Below are positions 8,988 to 17,477 of a stretch of 64,000 bases of DNA, one piece after another; within the stretch, counting starts at the first letter, position 1; the number at the start of each line of letters is the position of its first letter. Source of the DNA: Flavobacterium phragmitis (lineage in GTDB: Bacteria > Bacteroidota > Bacteroidia > Flavobacteriales > Flavobacteriaceae); contig NZ_FOMH01000010.1 in assembly GCF_900112575.1 (NCBI RefSeq), positions 90,164 through 154,163 on the forward strand, written 5' to 3'. The notes beneath the pieces are model-generated. The model saw only the letters and a program-made list of their open reading frames with translations, made no database searches and was not told the DNA's origin. A program made the position numbers and the translations under genes.

Positions 8988-9569
8988 ATGAAAAATCCAA
9001 AAGTTGAAATTAAAGAAACGAAGTTATTATCAGACAATTGGTATATCCTTAACCGAGTTACTTTTGATTACCAAAAAGAAAACGGCGTATCTGAAATTCA
9101 TACTCGTGAAGTTTATGACCGTGGTAATGGTGCCGGAATTTTATTATACAATTCAACTAAAAAAACAGTGATTTTAACACGCCAATTTCGTTTACCAACT
9201 TTCCTTAATGGAAACAAAGACGGAATGATGATTGAAGTCTGTGCAGGACTTTTAGACAAAGACAATCCAGAAACTGCAATCATTCGTGAAACCGAAGAAG
9301 AAACAGGGTATCGTATCTCTAAAGTGGAGAAAGTATTTGAAACCTACATGTCTCCAGGCGCTGTAACCGAAATTTTGTATCTTTTTGTTGGCGAATACGA
9401 TGAAAGCATGAAGGTTAGCGAAGGTGGTGGATTGGATGCTGAACAGGAAAATATTGAAGTTTTAGAATATACTTTTGATGAAGCTTATGCTATGATTGAA
9501 TCGGGAGAAATTACAGATGCAAAAACTATTTTGCTGTTACAGCACGCAAAAATTAAAGGTTTGCTATAA
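8988..9569 (+). CDS. nudK: Nudix hydrolase, GDP-mannose pyrophosphatase type
   Basis: A 193-residue protein. The Nudix box is complete near residues 88-110 (GLLDKDNPETAIIRETEEETGY, pattern Gx5Ex7REuxEExG). The N-terminal TREVYDRGNGAGILLYN and the overall length match the NudK/ADP-sugar pyrophosphatase group, which cleaves nucleoside diphosphate sugars such as GDP-mannose to the sugar phosphate and NMP. YMSPGAVTEILYLFVGEYD supports this group. It starts 17 bp after the purA terminator. Confidence 0.85.
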   Translation: MKNPKVEIKETKLLSDNWYILNRVTFDYQKENGVSEIHTREVYDRGNGAGILLYNSTKKTVILTRQFRLPTFLNGNKDGMMIEVCAGLLDKDNPETAIIRETEEETGYRISKVEKVFETYMSPGAVTEILYLFVGEYDESMKVSEGGGLDAEQENIEVLEYTFDEAYAMIESGEITDAKTILLLQHAKIKGLL

Positions 9570-9611
9570 GTAAGTTTTTTTGAGTATTTTAGATTCACTA
9601 AAAAATATAAA

Positions 9612-11105
9612 ATGCTCAAATTAAAAATAGCTATTCTTTTCTGCTTTCCGATCTTATTATTCTCTCAGAATGAAAAATTATCGGCTGAAAAGCTAAAACA
9701 GGATCTTACTATTTTTAAAGAAATAAGAGAAAAAGCCAATTCTGGTCTTTACAAATACAGAACAAAACAGCAGGTTGACAGCATTTATTCGTGGGCGTTT
9801 ACACAATTAAATAAACCTAAAGAATTAATCGAATTCTATAAAATAATCCTGCGAATAACCGACTTTGAAGGAAGTCTTCATAATGACACTACACTTCCTG
9901 ATGATTTCGAAAAACAATATGCATCAGGAAATGTTTTCTTCCCTTATCCTGTTAAACTAATTGAAGACAAACTGATTGTTAATTTTCAAAACAACGAAAT
10001 TCCTTTGGGTTCTCAAATCCTGAGTATAAATGGAATTAAAACTCAAAAACTACTGTCCTCTTTCTATAAATATTACACAACTGACGGTTATAACATAACA
10101 GGAAAATCAATTGGAATTGGGAGTTCTTTCGCTAAATATTTTGAAATAGAATATGGACCTCAAAAGAAATTTTCAGTAGAATATTCACTTCCAAATCAGA
10201 CCAAAAAACTCAAAAAAACTATTTCTGCAGTTTCAAATGAAACACGAAAAGAGAATTTTAAAAAACGTCATTCTCTTCCAATTGACAGCTTACAATACAA
10301 TCGTGCAAAAGACAAATATTCTTTTAAAGTAATTTCCAGCAATACCGCTTTACTTTCTGTCCATAGCTTTGTCATTGGCAGAAATGCAAAACATAAAGAA
10401 CATCTGGCATACAAAAAATACCTGGACAGCTGTTTCCAATATCTTTCCCAAAACAACCAGATACAAAATTTTATTGTGGATGTTCGAAATAATGGTGGCG
10501 GTACCGATCCCAATGATATTGTAACTTTCTCCTATCTTACACAAAAACCGTTTAGAGAAAATGCTTCTGCTTTTATCAATTTTCAGGAAATTCCTTTTTC
10601 GGAATATTTAGTTTATGAAGAAACGGAACCCCAGAAAAAACAGGAAGAGAAAAAAGATTTTGAAGACGAACTAAAAGAAGAATTTCCGAAATTGGAAAAT
10701 GGGAAATATTATCAGAATGAAAAATTCAATCCGTTATTACAACCAGATCCCAACAATTTCAAAGGACAGATTTATTTATTAATAAGCCCAAGAATTGCTT
10801 CTGCAGGATCATTATTTGCTTCTTTGGTTGCCGGAAACACAAAAGCAATTGTGATTGGCGAAGAAACTATGGGCGGTTATTTCGGACATAATGGCCACAC
10901 TCCTATTGAATATGAATTGCCAAACACTAAAATCAAAACACAATTTTCTATTGTAAATCTGGATCAAGATGTGCCTGAAAAGTCAAATCAGATTTTTGGC
11001 AGAGGAATTATTCCTCATCATGCAGTGAAACAGACTTTTGAAGATTTTATGCAAAATAGAGACTCACAATTGAAATATACTTTGAAATTAATTGAGCAAA
11101 AATGA
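9612..11105 (+). CDS. Exported S41-family C-terminal-processing-type peptidase
   Basis: A 497-residue protein with a signal peptide (ILFCFPILLFSQ). A PDZ-like region around 110-160 (GSQILSINGIKT) precedes the S41 core: NFIVDVRNNGGGTDPND near 292 and SPRIASAGSLFASLVAG near 395 with the presumed nucleophile serine in ASAGS, then IGEETMGGYFGHNG. A lysine/glutamate-rich insert lies between them at about 335-360. It probably degrades periplasmic proteins or peptides. Its stop overlaps the start of the next gene (ATGA), so the two are translationally coupled. Confidence 0.85.
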   Translation: MLKLKIAILFCFPILLFSQNEKLSAEKLKQDLTIFKEIREKANSGLYKYRTKQQVDSIYSWAFTQLNKPKELIEFYKIILRITDFEGSLHNDTTLPDDFEKQYASGNVFFPYPVKLIEDKLIVNFQNNEIPLGSQILSINGIKTQKLLSSFYKYYTTDGYNITGKSIGIGSSFAKYFEIEYGPQKKFSVEYSLPNQTKKLKKTISAVSNETRKENFKKRHSLPIDSLQYNRAKDKYSFKVISSNTALLSVHSFVIGRNAKHKEHLAYKKYLDSCFQYLSQNNQIQNFIVDVRNNGGGTDPNDIVTFSYLTQKPFRENASAFINFQEIPFSEYLVYEETEPQKKQEEKKDFEDELKEEFPKLENGKYYQNEKFNPLLQPDPNNFKGQIYLLISPRIASAGSLFASLVAGNTKAIVIGEETMGGYFGHNGHTPIEYELPNTKIKTQFSIVNLDQDVPEKSNQIFGRGIIPHHAVKQTFEDFMQNRDSQLKYTLKLIEQK

Positions 11106-12040
11106 AATTATTAAAGAACAAATACTTTAAAATAATCTTATTTCTTTTTATATGTTTAAATGTAATAGCATTTATCCATGCTTATAAATTAACTCATTTT
11201 ACAGCATCAAATTCCCAAAAGACGAAAAGTCCGGAAAAACTCTCTTCGTTTGAAAAAGCAAAGACATTACTTTTTGGAGTAAATAATCCAAAACCGCAGA
11301 ATAAAAAATTTCCAACTCAGAAATATCAAACTATAAAATTAAAAAGCAATAAAGAAATAGAATGCTGGCTCATTAAAAATCAAAATTCTAGAGGAACAGT
11401 TATTCTATTTCATGGTTATGGCGGTGAAAAATCTTCCATTATTGACAAATCAAATGAATTTCTAAAATTAGGATTTAACACCATGCTGATTGATTTTATG
11501 GGTAGCGGTAACTCCGAAGGGAATCAGACAACAATTGGTTTTAAAGAATCTGAAGAAGTAAAAACCTGTTTTGATTATATCACATCTACAGGAGAAAAAA
11601 ATATTTATTTATTTGGAACTTCAATGGGAGCCGTTGCCATAATGAAATGTATTGATGACAGCCAAATAAATCCAAAAGGAATAATTATAGAATGTCCATT
11701 TGGCTCTATGTACAAAACTGTTTGCGCAAGATTCAAAAAAATGCATGCTCCAACTTTTCCAATGGCCCGAATTTTACTTTTTTGGGGAGGCATACAAAAT
11801 GGCTTTTGGGGATTCAATCATAATCCATCAGAATATGCAGAAAAAATAAACTGTCCAACATTATTACTTTATGGTGAAAAAGATAAAAGTGTCAGCAGAT
11901 CAGAAATAGATGAAATTTATAAAAATCTAAAAGGCTTTAAAGAACTTCATGTTTACAAAAATACTGGACATGAAAATTATCTAATAAAAAACGAGCTTCA
12001 ATGGAGTCAAGATGTTAATTCCTTTTTATCATCAATTTGA
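11102..12040 (+). CDS. Membrane-anchored alpha/beta hydrolase
   Basis: A 312-residue protein. A single N-terminal hydrophobic segment (IILFLFICLNVIAFIHAY) anchors it, with the hydrolase domain outside. Motifs: LFHGYGGEKSS (oxyanion region), LFGTSMGAVA with nucleophile serine near 178, LLLYGEKDKSV with the acid, and KNTGHENYL with the histidine. This is the BAAT/hydrolase-4-like group; the substrate is unknown. It overlaps the S41 peptidase gene by 4 bp, which suggests a joint role in envelope or peptide metabolism (inference). Confidence 0.8.
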   Translation: MKLLKNKYFKIILFLFICLNVIAFIHAYKLTHFTASNSQKTKSPEKLSSFEKAKTLLFGVNNPKPQNKKFPTQKYQTIKLKSNKEIECWLIKNQNSRGTVILFHGYGGEKSSIIDKSNEFLKLGFNTMLIDFMGSGNSEGNQTTIGFKESEEVKTCFDYITSTGEKNIYLFGTSMGAVAIMKCIDDSQINPKGIIIECPFGSMYKTVCARFKKMHAPTFPMARILLFWGGIQNGFWGFNHNPSEYAEKINCPTLLLYGEKDKSVSRSEIDEIYKNLKGFKELHVYKNTGHENYLIKNELQWSQDVNSFLSSI

Positions 12041-12129
12041 AAATGAAAATCCCGAAAACAATTCAAAAAATTATGTAACCCTTTTTGGCTATCAGATTTA
12101 TAACTTTATTTTCATAAAATTAACGACCT

Positions 12130-13014
12130 ATGAAAAAGTTATATTACACCGCAAATGCCCTTCTTATATTGATACTAGCCTTAATGGTTTCCTGTAAAAA
12201 AACAGATACTATTGAAATAACAGAAAATAAAACCACTAAAAAAGTAGTAGAATACAAAGAGCCAGAATCTGCAGTTTCTTATCAGTTTCAAAAGACCAAA
12301 GATTGGCTTAAAGCAAATGAAGCCGACAGCACTAAAATGAATATTGTTTATGCCGTAAACAGAACGGATAAAGCCAATTTAAAAAAACTGGATTCGGTTG
12401 TTATTCCAGCCGATTTTAGTGGGGATTTGGTTTATTATCTTCCGTTTCCAGTGCATGTTGCAGCTTTACAGGAAGTTTCCAAAATCATCTTATTCTCCTA
12501 TCCAACGCAAACTTTTGCTGTGTACGAAAATGGCGAATTGGTTCGTACTGGTCCAACTAATATGGGAAGAAAAAAAGATCCTACTCCAACAGGGTTATTT
12601 TTCACTAATTGGAAAGCCGAAAAAACAACCAGTACATTTAATGATGAGTGGGAATTAAAATGGAATTTCAACATTGAAAACAAATTAGGTGTTGGTTTTC
12701 ATCAATATGAACTGCCTGGTTATCCAGCTTCTCATTCCTGTTTAAGATTATTAGAAAAGGATGCAAAATTCCTTTATAAATTTGCCGATGAATGGATTTT
12801 GAAGGACAAAGAAAATGTAAAAGTAAAAGGAACTCCAGTTGTTGTCTTTGGAAGCTACGATTTTGACGGTCCAAAACCTTGGTTGCAACTTGCATCTGAT
12901 CCAAAAGCGTTGAACATTTCTGAATCTGAAATTGAAACGCAAACTAAACCATTCCTGAAAGAGATTTTAGAAAATCAAAATCTTAGAGAATCTAATCAGA
13001 GTTCTGAGATTTAA
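12130..13014 (+). CDS. L,D-transpeptidase (YkuD) lipoprotein
   Basis: A 294-residue protein with a lipoprotein signal (lipobox LMVSC), so it is membrane-attached outside the cytoplasm. The YkuD fold is recognised by FAVYENGELVRTGPTNMG near 135, TPTGLFF near 155 and the catalytic block YPASHSCLRLL, with cysteine 204 as the nucleophile. It should form 3-3 peptidoglycan crosslinks or attach proteins to the wall. The C-terminal 40 residues are acidic and glutamine-rich, outside the usual domain. A strong terminator follows. Confidence 0.9.
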   Translation: MKKLYYTANALLILILALMVSCKKTDTIEITENKTTKKVVEYKEPESAVSYQFQKTKDWLKANEADSTKMNIVYAVNRTDKANLKKLDSVVIPADFSGDLVYYLPFPVHVAALQEVSKIILFSYPTQTFAVYENGELVRTGPTNMGRKKDPTPTGLFFTNWKAEKTTSTFNDEWELKWNFNIENKLGVGFHQYELPGYPASHSCLRLLEKDAKFLYKFADEWILKDKENVKVKGTPVVVFGSYDFDGPKPWLQLASDPKALNISESEIETQTKPFLKEILENQNLRESNQSSEI

Positions 13015-13040
13015 GATTTCAAAACGAAGTATTTTTTTTT

Positions 13041-13076
13041 AGCTCGTAAACCGTAAGTGTTTGCGGGCTTTTTTTA
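13041..13076 (+). terminator. Rho-independent terminator after the L,D-transpeptidase
   Basis: An 11-bp stem (AGCTCGTAAAC / GTTTGCGGGCT, two G-U pairs) with a 7-nt loop is followed by seven T. Confidence 0.85.
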
Positions 13077-13112
13077 TTCTAAAAAAAAATCAACTAGAAA
13101 AAAACGCTTCTT

Positions 13113-13148
13113 AAATAAGCGATCGTTCATTTATTATTCATATCTTTG
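13113..13148 (+). promoter_or_regulatory. tetR promoter with overlapping palindromic operator candidate
   Basis: The 20-bp imperfect palindrome AAATAAGCGATCGTTCATTT (13113-13132) is centred on CGATCG, with 5 of 7 arm bases matched on each side. The -7 element TATCTTTG follows at 13141-13148, so the palindrome covers where the -33 element should be. This is the expected geometry for autorepression by the TetR protein encoded 20 bp downstream. Confidence 0.55.
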
Positions 13149-13168
13149 TACCATAATTATTTAAAATT

Positions 13169-13759
13169 ATGAGAACACGAGACATCAATAAAGAAGAAAT
13201 TGTAAAACAGAAAGCAATTGAAATGATTGTCAATCAAGGTGTAGAAGGTTTCGGCATGAATCGTCTTGCCAAAGAATGTGGAATATCTGTAGCTACTCTT
13301 TACATCTATTATTCTGATAAAGAAGATCTGATTCGAAAAATAGGAATCGAAATTGGTCGAAAACTCTTTGACAAAATGCTGGATGGTTTTTCTCCTGAAA
13401 TGTCATTTAAGGACGGGCTTAAAAATCAATGGGAAAATCGTATTTACTTCACTCTTAATTTTACACGAGAAGCTACTTGTTTTGAAATCCTAAAACAATC
13501 TACTTATGGTGATGCTATTATACAAGAAATTACAGGCAATTTTAAGCAAACCATGTCTCAGTTTATAGTTTCTTCTATTGAAAGAAAAGAACTAATTCCT
13601 GTCACTTTTGAAGTCTTTTGGAGTATTGCTTATGGCTCGCTCTACTCTCTTTTAGAACTTCACAGAGAAGGAAAATCAATGTCCGGAAAACCATTTGTTT
13701 TTAATGACGATTTAAAAAATGAAGCTTTTAATTTGGTTCTAAAAGCGCTTACTCCTTAA
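13169..13759 (+). CDS. TetR/AcrR-family transcriptional regulator
   Basis: A 196-residue protein. The N-terminal helix-turn-helix is clear: KQKAIEMIVNQGVEGFGMNRLAKECGISVATLYIYYSDKEDLI (about residues 12-55). The C-terminal ligand-binding domain has no recognisable specificity. It is followed at about 75 bp by the TetX-like monooxygenase, in the same direction, so the regulator probably controls both. The ligand is unknown; substrates of the monooxygenase are obvious candidates. Confidence 0.9.
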   Translation: MRTRDINKEEIVKQKAIEMIVNQGVEGFGMNRLAKECGISVATLYIYYSDKEDLIRKIGIEIGRKLFDKMLDGFSPEMSFKDGLKNQWENRIYFTLNFTREATCFEILKQSTYGDAIIQEITGNFKQTMSQFIVSSIERKELIPVTFEVFWSIAYGSLYSLLELHREGKSMSGKPFVFNDDLKNEAFNLVLKALTP

Positions 13760-13835
13760 TTTTTCAGTGGCAATGGCAAAAATCAATGCCAGTTGCAATT
13801 CTAAAAAATCAATTTTAATACAATATCAAAATACA

Positions 13836-14978
13836 ATGAAAACTTCAATTATAGAAAATAAAAAAATTGCCATTATTGGCGGTGGTCCTGTTGGATTGAC
13901 AACTGCACGAATTTTACAAATAAATGGCGCAGACGTTACGGTTTACGAAAGAGATATCAATGCTCAAGCCAGAACATCGGGTGGAACACTTGATATTCAC
14001 TCAGATTCTGGTCAATATGCGATTCAAAAAGCGGGTTTAATGGATGAATTTTATAAATACGCAAGACCAACTGGTGAAAAAATGGCTGATATGGATGGTA
14101 ATATTACTTCTGATGAAATGCCAGATGAAACCAATGCTTTCTCTCGTCCTGAAATTGACCGCAATGATCTTAGAAAAATTATGCTGGAAAATCTCAGCGA
14201 AGGTACTGTTGTTTGGGACAGTCAATTGATTAATCTCGAAAAAACGGAAAACCAATATATTTTAGAATTCAAAAACGGTAAAACAGCTACAGCTGATTTT
14301 GTTATCGTGGCAAACGGAGGAAGATCCAATGCCAGAAAATTTGTGAGCAATCAGGAACCGCAACTTTCTGGAACCTATATTATCCAAGGTGAAATCGTAA
14401 ATCCAGATCGAGACTACCCTGAGTTTAAACCTAAATACGGAAACGGAAATGTGATGGCAATGGGTGAACATAAAATGTTTTATACTCATACAATGCGTGA
14501 CGGTTCTGTACATTTTGGTGTTTCTTTTAAAGCCAGTGAAGATTGGATTTCAAACCACGGAATCAATTTTGAGGATAATCAAGCTGTGATTGCTTTTTTA
14601 AATGAAACTTTTAAAAATTGGGGAGATGATTATAAAAAATTCTTTGCTACATCAACTGAATTTTCTGGTTTGCCATTGCGATTATTTTCCTTAGAAGAAC
14701 CTTGGAAAGAACATTCGAACATTACTCTTGTAGGCGATGCAGCGCATTTAATGCCTCCATTTGCCGGCGAAGGAGTCAATATGGGATTATTTGATGCCTT
14801 TCATTTAACCCAAAATTTAACCAACGGGAAATTCGATACAATTGATGAAGCAATCGCAGATTATGAACAAAAAATGTTTGGCTATGCTTTAGAGGCACAG
14901 CGTATGACAAAAAAAATGGAAGATTTACTACATTCTGATATTGTTGCGGAAGATATTTTGAATAGCCGTTACGAATAA
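13836..14978 (+). CDS. TetX-like FAD-dependent monooxygenase
   Basis: A 380-residue class A flavoprotein monooxygenase. Motifs: FAD Rossmann IAIIGGGPVGLTTARIL, VYERDINAQARTSGGTLDIH, an NRNDLR-like EIDRNDLRKIML near 108, and the second FAD motif LVGDAAHLMPPFAGEGVNMGL near 300. Length and motif order match the TetX tetracycline-inactivating enzymes closely, including GGTLDxH, the Q of IIQGEI and H of VHFG. By eye, the arginine in TetX GNRLMA is asparagine here. It may oxidise a tetracycline-like or another polycyclic compound. The ATG at 13836 fits better than the upstream GTG. The neighbour is a TetR gene. Confidence 0.82.
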   Translation: MKTSIIENKKIAIIGGGPVGLTTARILQINGADVTVYERDINAQARTSGGTLDIHSDSGQYAIQKAGLMDEFYKYARPTGEKMADMDGNITSDEMPDETNAFSRPEIDRNDLRKIMLENLSEGTVVWDSQLINLEKTENQYILEFKNGKTATADFVIVANGGRSNARKFVSNQEPQLSGTYIIQGEIVNPDRDYPEFKPKYGNGNVMAMGEHKMFYTHTMRDGSVHFGVSFKASEDWISNHGINFEDNQAVIAFLNETFKNWGDDYKKFFATSTEFSGLPLRLFSLEEPWKEHSNITLVGDAAHLMPPFAGEGVNMGLFDAFHLTQNLTNGKFDTIDEAIADYEQKMFGYALEAQRMTKKMEDLLHSDIVAEDILNSRYE

Positions 14979-15003
14979 AAGTAAATTCTATAGCTTTATA
15001 TTT

Positions 15004-15297
15004 ATGACAAATCTTTCAAAAAATAAAAGAACCTGCAAAAATGGACATCACTATTTTAAAACTAGCGATTGTCCAACTTGCCCTATTTGTGAAGTAGAAC
15101 GAAAACCAGATTCTTGACTTTTAGCTGTTTTATCAGCGCCTGCAAGAAGAGCTTTGGAAACTAAGAATATAAAAACTGTGGAAGATTTATCCCAATATAC
15201 TCAAAAAGAAATCATGTCTTTACATGGAATTGGACCAAGCAGTCTGCCTAAACTTTTACAAGAATTAAAAAAGAACGGACTGACATTTAAAGAATAA
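15004..15297 (+). pseudogene. Small RNA-polymerase-alpha-CTD/helix-hairpin-helix protein, interrupted by in-frame TGA
   Basis: Reading one frame from the ATG at 15004 to the TAA at 15295-15297 gives 97 codons with a single TGA at 15115-15117 (codon 38). The first part has a cysteine cluster (CKNGHYYFKTSDCPTCPIC). The part after the stop is a good helix-hairpin-helix domain (LSAPARRALETKNIKTVEDL, then EIMSLHGIGPSSLPKL). From memory, intact relatives have glycine at the stop position, so GGA to TGA would explain it. The stop is followed by C, a leaky context, so some readthrough is conceivable. A sequencing error cannot be excluded. A terminator follows. Confidence 0.8.
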
Positions 15298-15306
15298 ACA
15301 CAAATA

Positions 15307-15341
15307 AAAAGGCGCAAGATTAAAATTCTTACGCCTTTTCT
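15307..15341. terminator. Bidirectional terminator
   Basis: A 13-bp stem with one mismatch (AAAAGGCGCAAGA / TCTTACGCCTTTT), flanked by A on the left and T on the right, lies between two convergent genes and can serve both. Confidence 0.8.
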
Positions 15342-15346
15342 ATATA

Positions 15347-15739
15347 TTAAGAGATCAATATCTCTATCTCATCTAACTGTATTTGTTTCCTTTTTATTCC
15401 ATAAAGTCTTTTCAATAAATTAAAAATACTAAAAGGATTACCTCCTAACATGGAATTAAATACAGTCATATCTTCATAATTATGAACTGAAATTTTATAT
15501 TTCGCCTTTTCATTTATCTGAAAACTAAAATATTTGACCGCTCTTTTTCCATTTTTATAATCTCTTATTTTAAGACTTTTCTCTCTCAATAATATCGATT
15601 CATTTGTTTTCAAATCAAGTATTTCAACAAAAAAATCGTCATTAACCTGAACATCAAAACCACCTAAAACATAGATATCATAAAATCCATAATACAAATC
15701 AACTTCAAGAACTTCTTTTAGCCTGAACTGCAGATTCAT
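15347..15739 (-). CDS. Hypothetical protein, 130 residues
   Basis: I do not recognise a family. The protein has no signal peptide or membrane segment. It looks like a small beta-rich domain in its first 95 residues (FYDIYVLGGFDVQVNDDFFVEI, KYKISVHNY) with a basic helical tail (FNLLKRLYGIKRKQI). It starts 5 bp after the guaB stop in the same direction, so it is probably cotranscribed with guaB, and it ends at a shared terminator. Confidence 0.65.
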   Translation of the reverse strand: MNLQFRLKEVLEVDLYYGFYDIYVLGGFDVQVNDDFFVEILDLKTNESILLREKSLKIRDYKNGKRAVKYFSFQINEKAKYKISVHNYEDMTVFNSMLGGNPFSIFNLLKRLYGIKRKQIQLDEIEILIS

Positions 15740-15744
15740 TATGC

Positions 15745-17217
15745 TTATCTAGAATAATTTGGAGCTTCTTTTGTAATCGTTACATTATGCGGATGGCTTT
15801 CAGTGATTCCGCTTGAAGTGATTCTCACGAAACGTCCTGTTTCTTGTAAAGTAGGAATATCTTTTGATCCACAGTATCCCATACCTGCACGAAGACCACC
15901 AATAAATTGAAGCATACTTTCGTTTAATTCTCCTTTGTAAGGAACACGTCCAACGATTCCCTCTGGAACTAACTTTTTAACATCGTCTTCAACATCTTGG
16001 AAATAACGATCTTTAGAACCTGTCTGCATTGCTTCAACAGATCCCATTCCGCGGTATGATTTGAATTTTCTTCCTTCAAAAATGATAGTTTCTCCTGGAG
16101 ATTCTTTTGTTCCTGCTAATAATGAACCTAACATTACACAATCAGCACCTGCAGCGATTGCTTTAGGAATATCTCCTGTATAACGAATTCCACCATCTGC
16201 AATTACAGGAACTCCAGTTCCTTTAATCGCTGCAGCAACTTCTAAAACTGCTGAGAACTGAGGAAAACCAACACCCGCAACGATACGTGTTGTACAGATA
16301 GAACCAGGTCCGATTCCTACTTTTACACCGTCTGCACCATTTTCTACTAAATATTTAGCAGCTTCTGGTGTTGCAATGTTCCCAACGATAACATCTATTT
16401 GAGGAAATTTTGATTTTACTTCTTTTAAAGTGTTTACCACACCCTCTGTATGTCCGTGAGCTGTATCGATAATGATGGCGTCTACACCAGCATTTACTAA
16501 AGCTTCAGCTCTTTGAACTGCATCTCCGGTAACTCCAATTGCAGCTGCAACTCTTAAACGACCAAAAGAATCTTTGTTTGCGATTGGTTTTTGAGTCAGT
16601 TTTGTAATGTCTCTAAACGTAATCAGACCAACTAATTCGTTTTTATCATTTACAACTGGTAATTTTTCGATTTTATGACCTTGTAAAACCACTTCAGCCT
16701 GCTCTAAAGAAGTTCCTTCAGAAACCGTTACTAAGTTTTGGCTTGTCATAACTTCAGCAATTGGTCTTGCTCCATTTTTTTCGAAACGTAAGTCACGATT
16801 AGTAACAATACCTTTAAGGATTTTATTTTCGTCAACAATTGGAATACCACCGATTCCGAATTCTTTCATGGCATTTTTTGCATCAGCAATAGTAGAATTC
16901 ATTGGTAAAGTTACCGGATCGATAATCATACCAGCTTCTGCACGTTTTACTTTTCGAACCTTTCCTGCTTGTTGTTCGATAGTCATATTTTTATGTAAAA
17001 CACCGATTCCTCCTTCTTGTGCCATAGCAATTGCCATTGCACTTTCAGTAACTGTATCCATAGCAGCAGATACAATTGGAACGTTTAATGTAATGTTTCT
17101 TGAGAATTTTGATTTGATACTCACTTCGCGGGGAAGCACATTCGAGTAGTTAGGTACTAATAATACATCGTCGTAAGTTAAACCTTCGCCGATAATCTTG
17201 GAGTTGTGTGCTATCAT
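15745..17217 (-). CDS. guaB: Inosine-5'-monophosphate dehydrogenase
   Basis: A 490-residue protein of standard length. It oxidises IMP to XMP with NAD, the first step to GMP. A TIM barrel is interrupted by a CBS-domain pair (about residues 95-205, with KGIVTNRDLRF and VGLITFRDI). The catalytic loop GPGSICTTRIVAGVGFPQ near 300 has the active cysteine, and IADGGIRYTGD, MLGSLLAGTKESPGE and the flap RGMGSVEAM follow. The start ATG gives the conserved HNSKIIGEGLTYDDVLLVP N-terminus. Confidence 0.97.
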   Translation of the reverse strand: MIAHNSKIIGEGLTYDDVLLVPNYSNVLPREVSIKSKFSRNITLNVPIVSAAMDTVTESAMAIAMAQEGGIGVLHKNMTIEQQAGKVRKVKRAEAGMIIDPVTLPMNSTIADAKNAMKEFGIGGIPIVDENKILKGIVTNRDLRFEKNGARPIAEVMTSQNLVTVSEGTSLEQAEVVLQGHKIEKLPVVNDKNELVGLITFRDITKLTQKPIANKDSFGRLRVAAAIGVTGDAVQRAEALVNAGVDAIIIDTAHGHTEGVVNTLKEVKSKFPQIDVIVGNIATPEAAKYLVENGADGVKVGIGPGSICTTRIVAGVGFPQFSAVLEVAAAIKGTGVPVIADGGIRYTGDIPKAIAAGADCVMLGSLLAGTKESPGETIIFEGRKFKSYRGMGSVEAMQTGSKDRYFQDVEDDVKKLVPEGIVGRVPYKGELNESMLQFIGGLRAGMGYCGSKDIPTLQETGRFVRITSSGITESHPHNVTITKEAPNYSR

Positions 17218-17326
17218 GGTGCAATTTCTAGTTGAATTGCGTGCAAATATAGTGAATAAATTGCTAACTTGAATACTAACTTATTCATAAATTTACCCTT
17301 ACAGGAATCATCTTACAAATAGAACT

Positions 17327-17474
17327 ACCTAGCCCAGATGGAAATGGAAAGCCACGAAAAGCCAAAAAACATTTTTTTTCTGATTTAAAAAAGCGACCAA
17401 CGGAAGCTCTTTTTAAATCTTGAAAAAAAGTTTTTTGGGTCGAGCGCTTGAAATGTACAGCTGGAAAGAGCTCC
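17327..17474. repeat. Degenerate Bacteroidota intergenic element (AGGAGCT...GGGCTAG type)
   Basis: Read on the minus strand, this 150-bp stretch begins TAGGAGCTCTTTCCAGCTG, has GTTGGTCGCTTTTTT in the middle and ends CCATCTGGGCTAG. I recall a common Flavobacterium spacer with this layout (AGGAGCT, TTCCxGCT, CGTTGG, GCTTTTTT, ATCGGGGCTAG); this copy would be diverged. It sits downstream of the DUF5723 gene and upstream of guaB. No protein-coding frame is evident, and its role is unknown. The rest of the gap is featureless A+T. Confidence 0.5.
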
Positions 17475-17477
17475 TAA

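Noticed and set aside
13836..14978. Naming the monooxygenase a tetracycline resistance gene tetX
   Set aside because: The motif match is strong, but a substrate-contact residue appears to differ and the substrate cannot be inferred from sequence alone.
15113..15120. Programmed +1 frameshift at TCT TGA C, as in prfB
   Set aside because: The reading frame continues in phase after the TGA, while the +1 frame meets a stop at once, so frameshifting cannot restore the protein.
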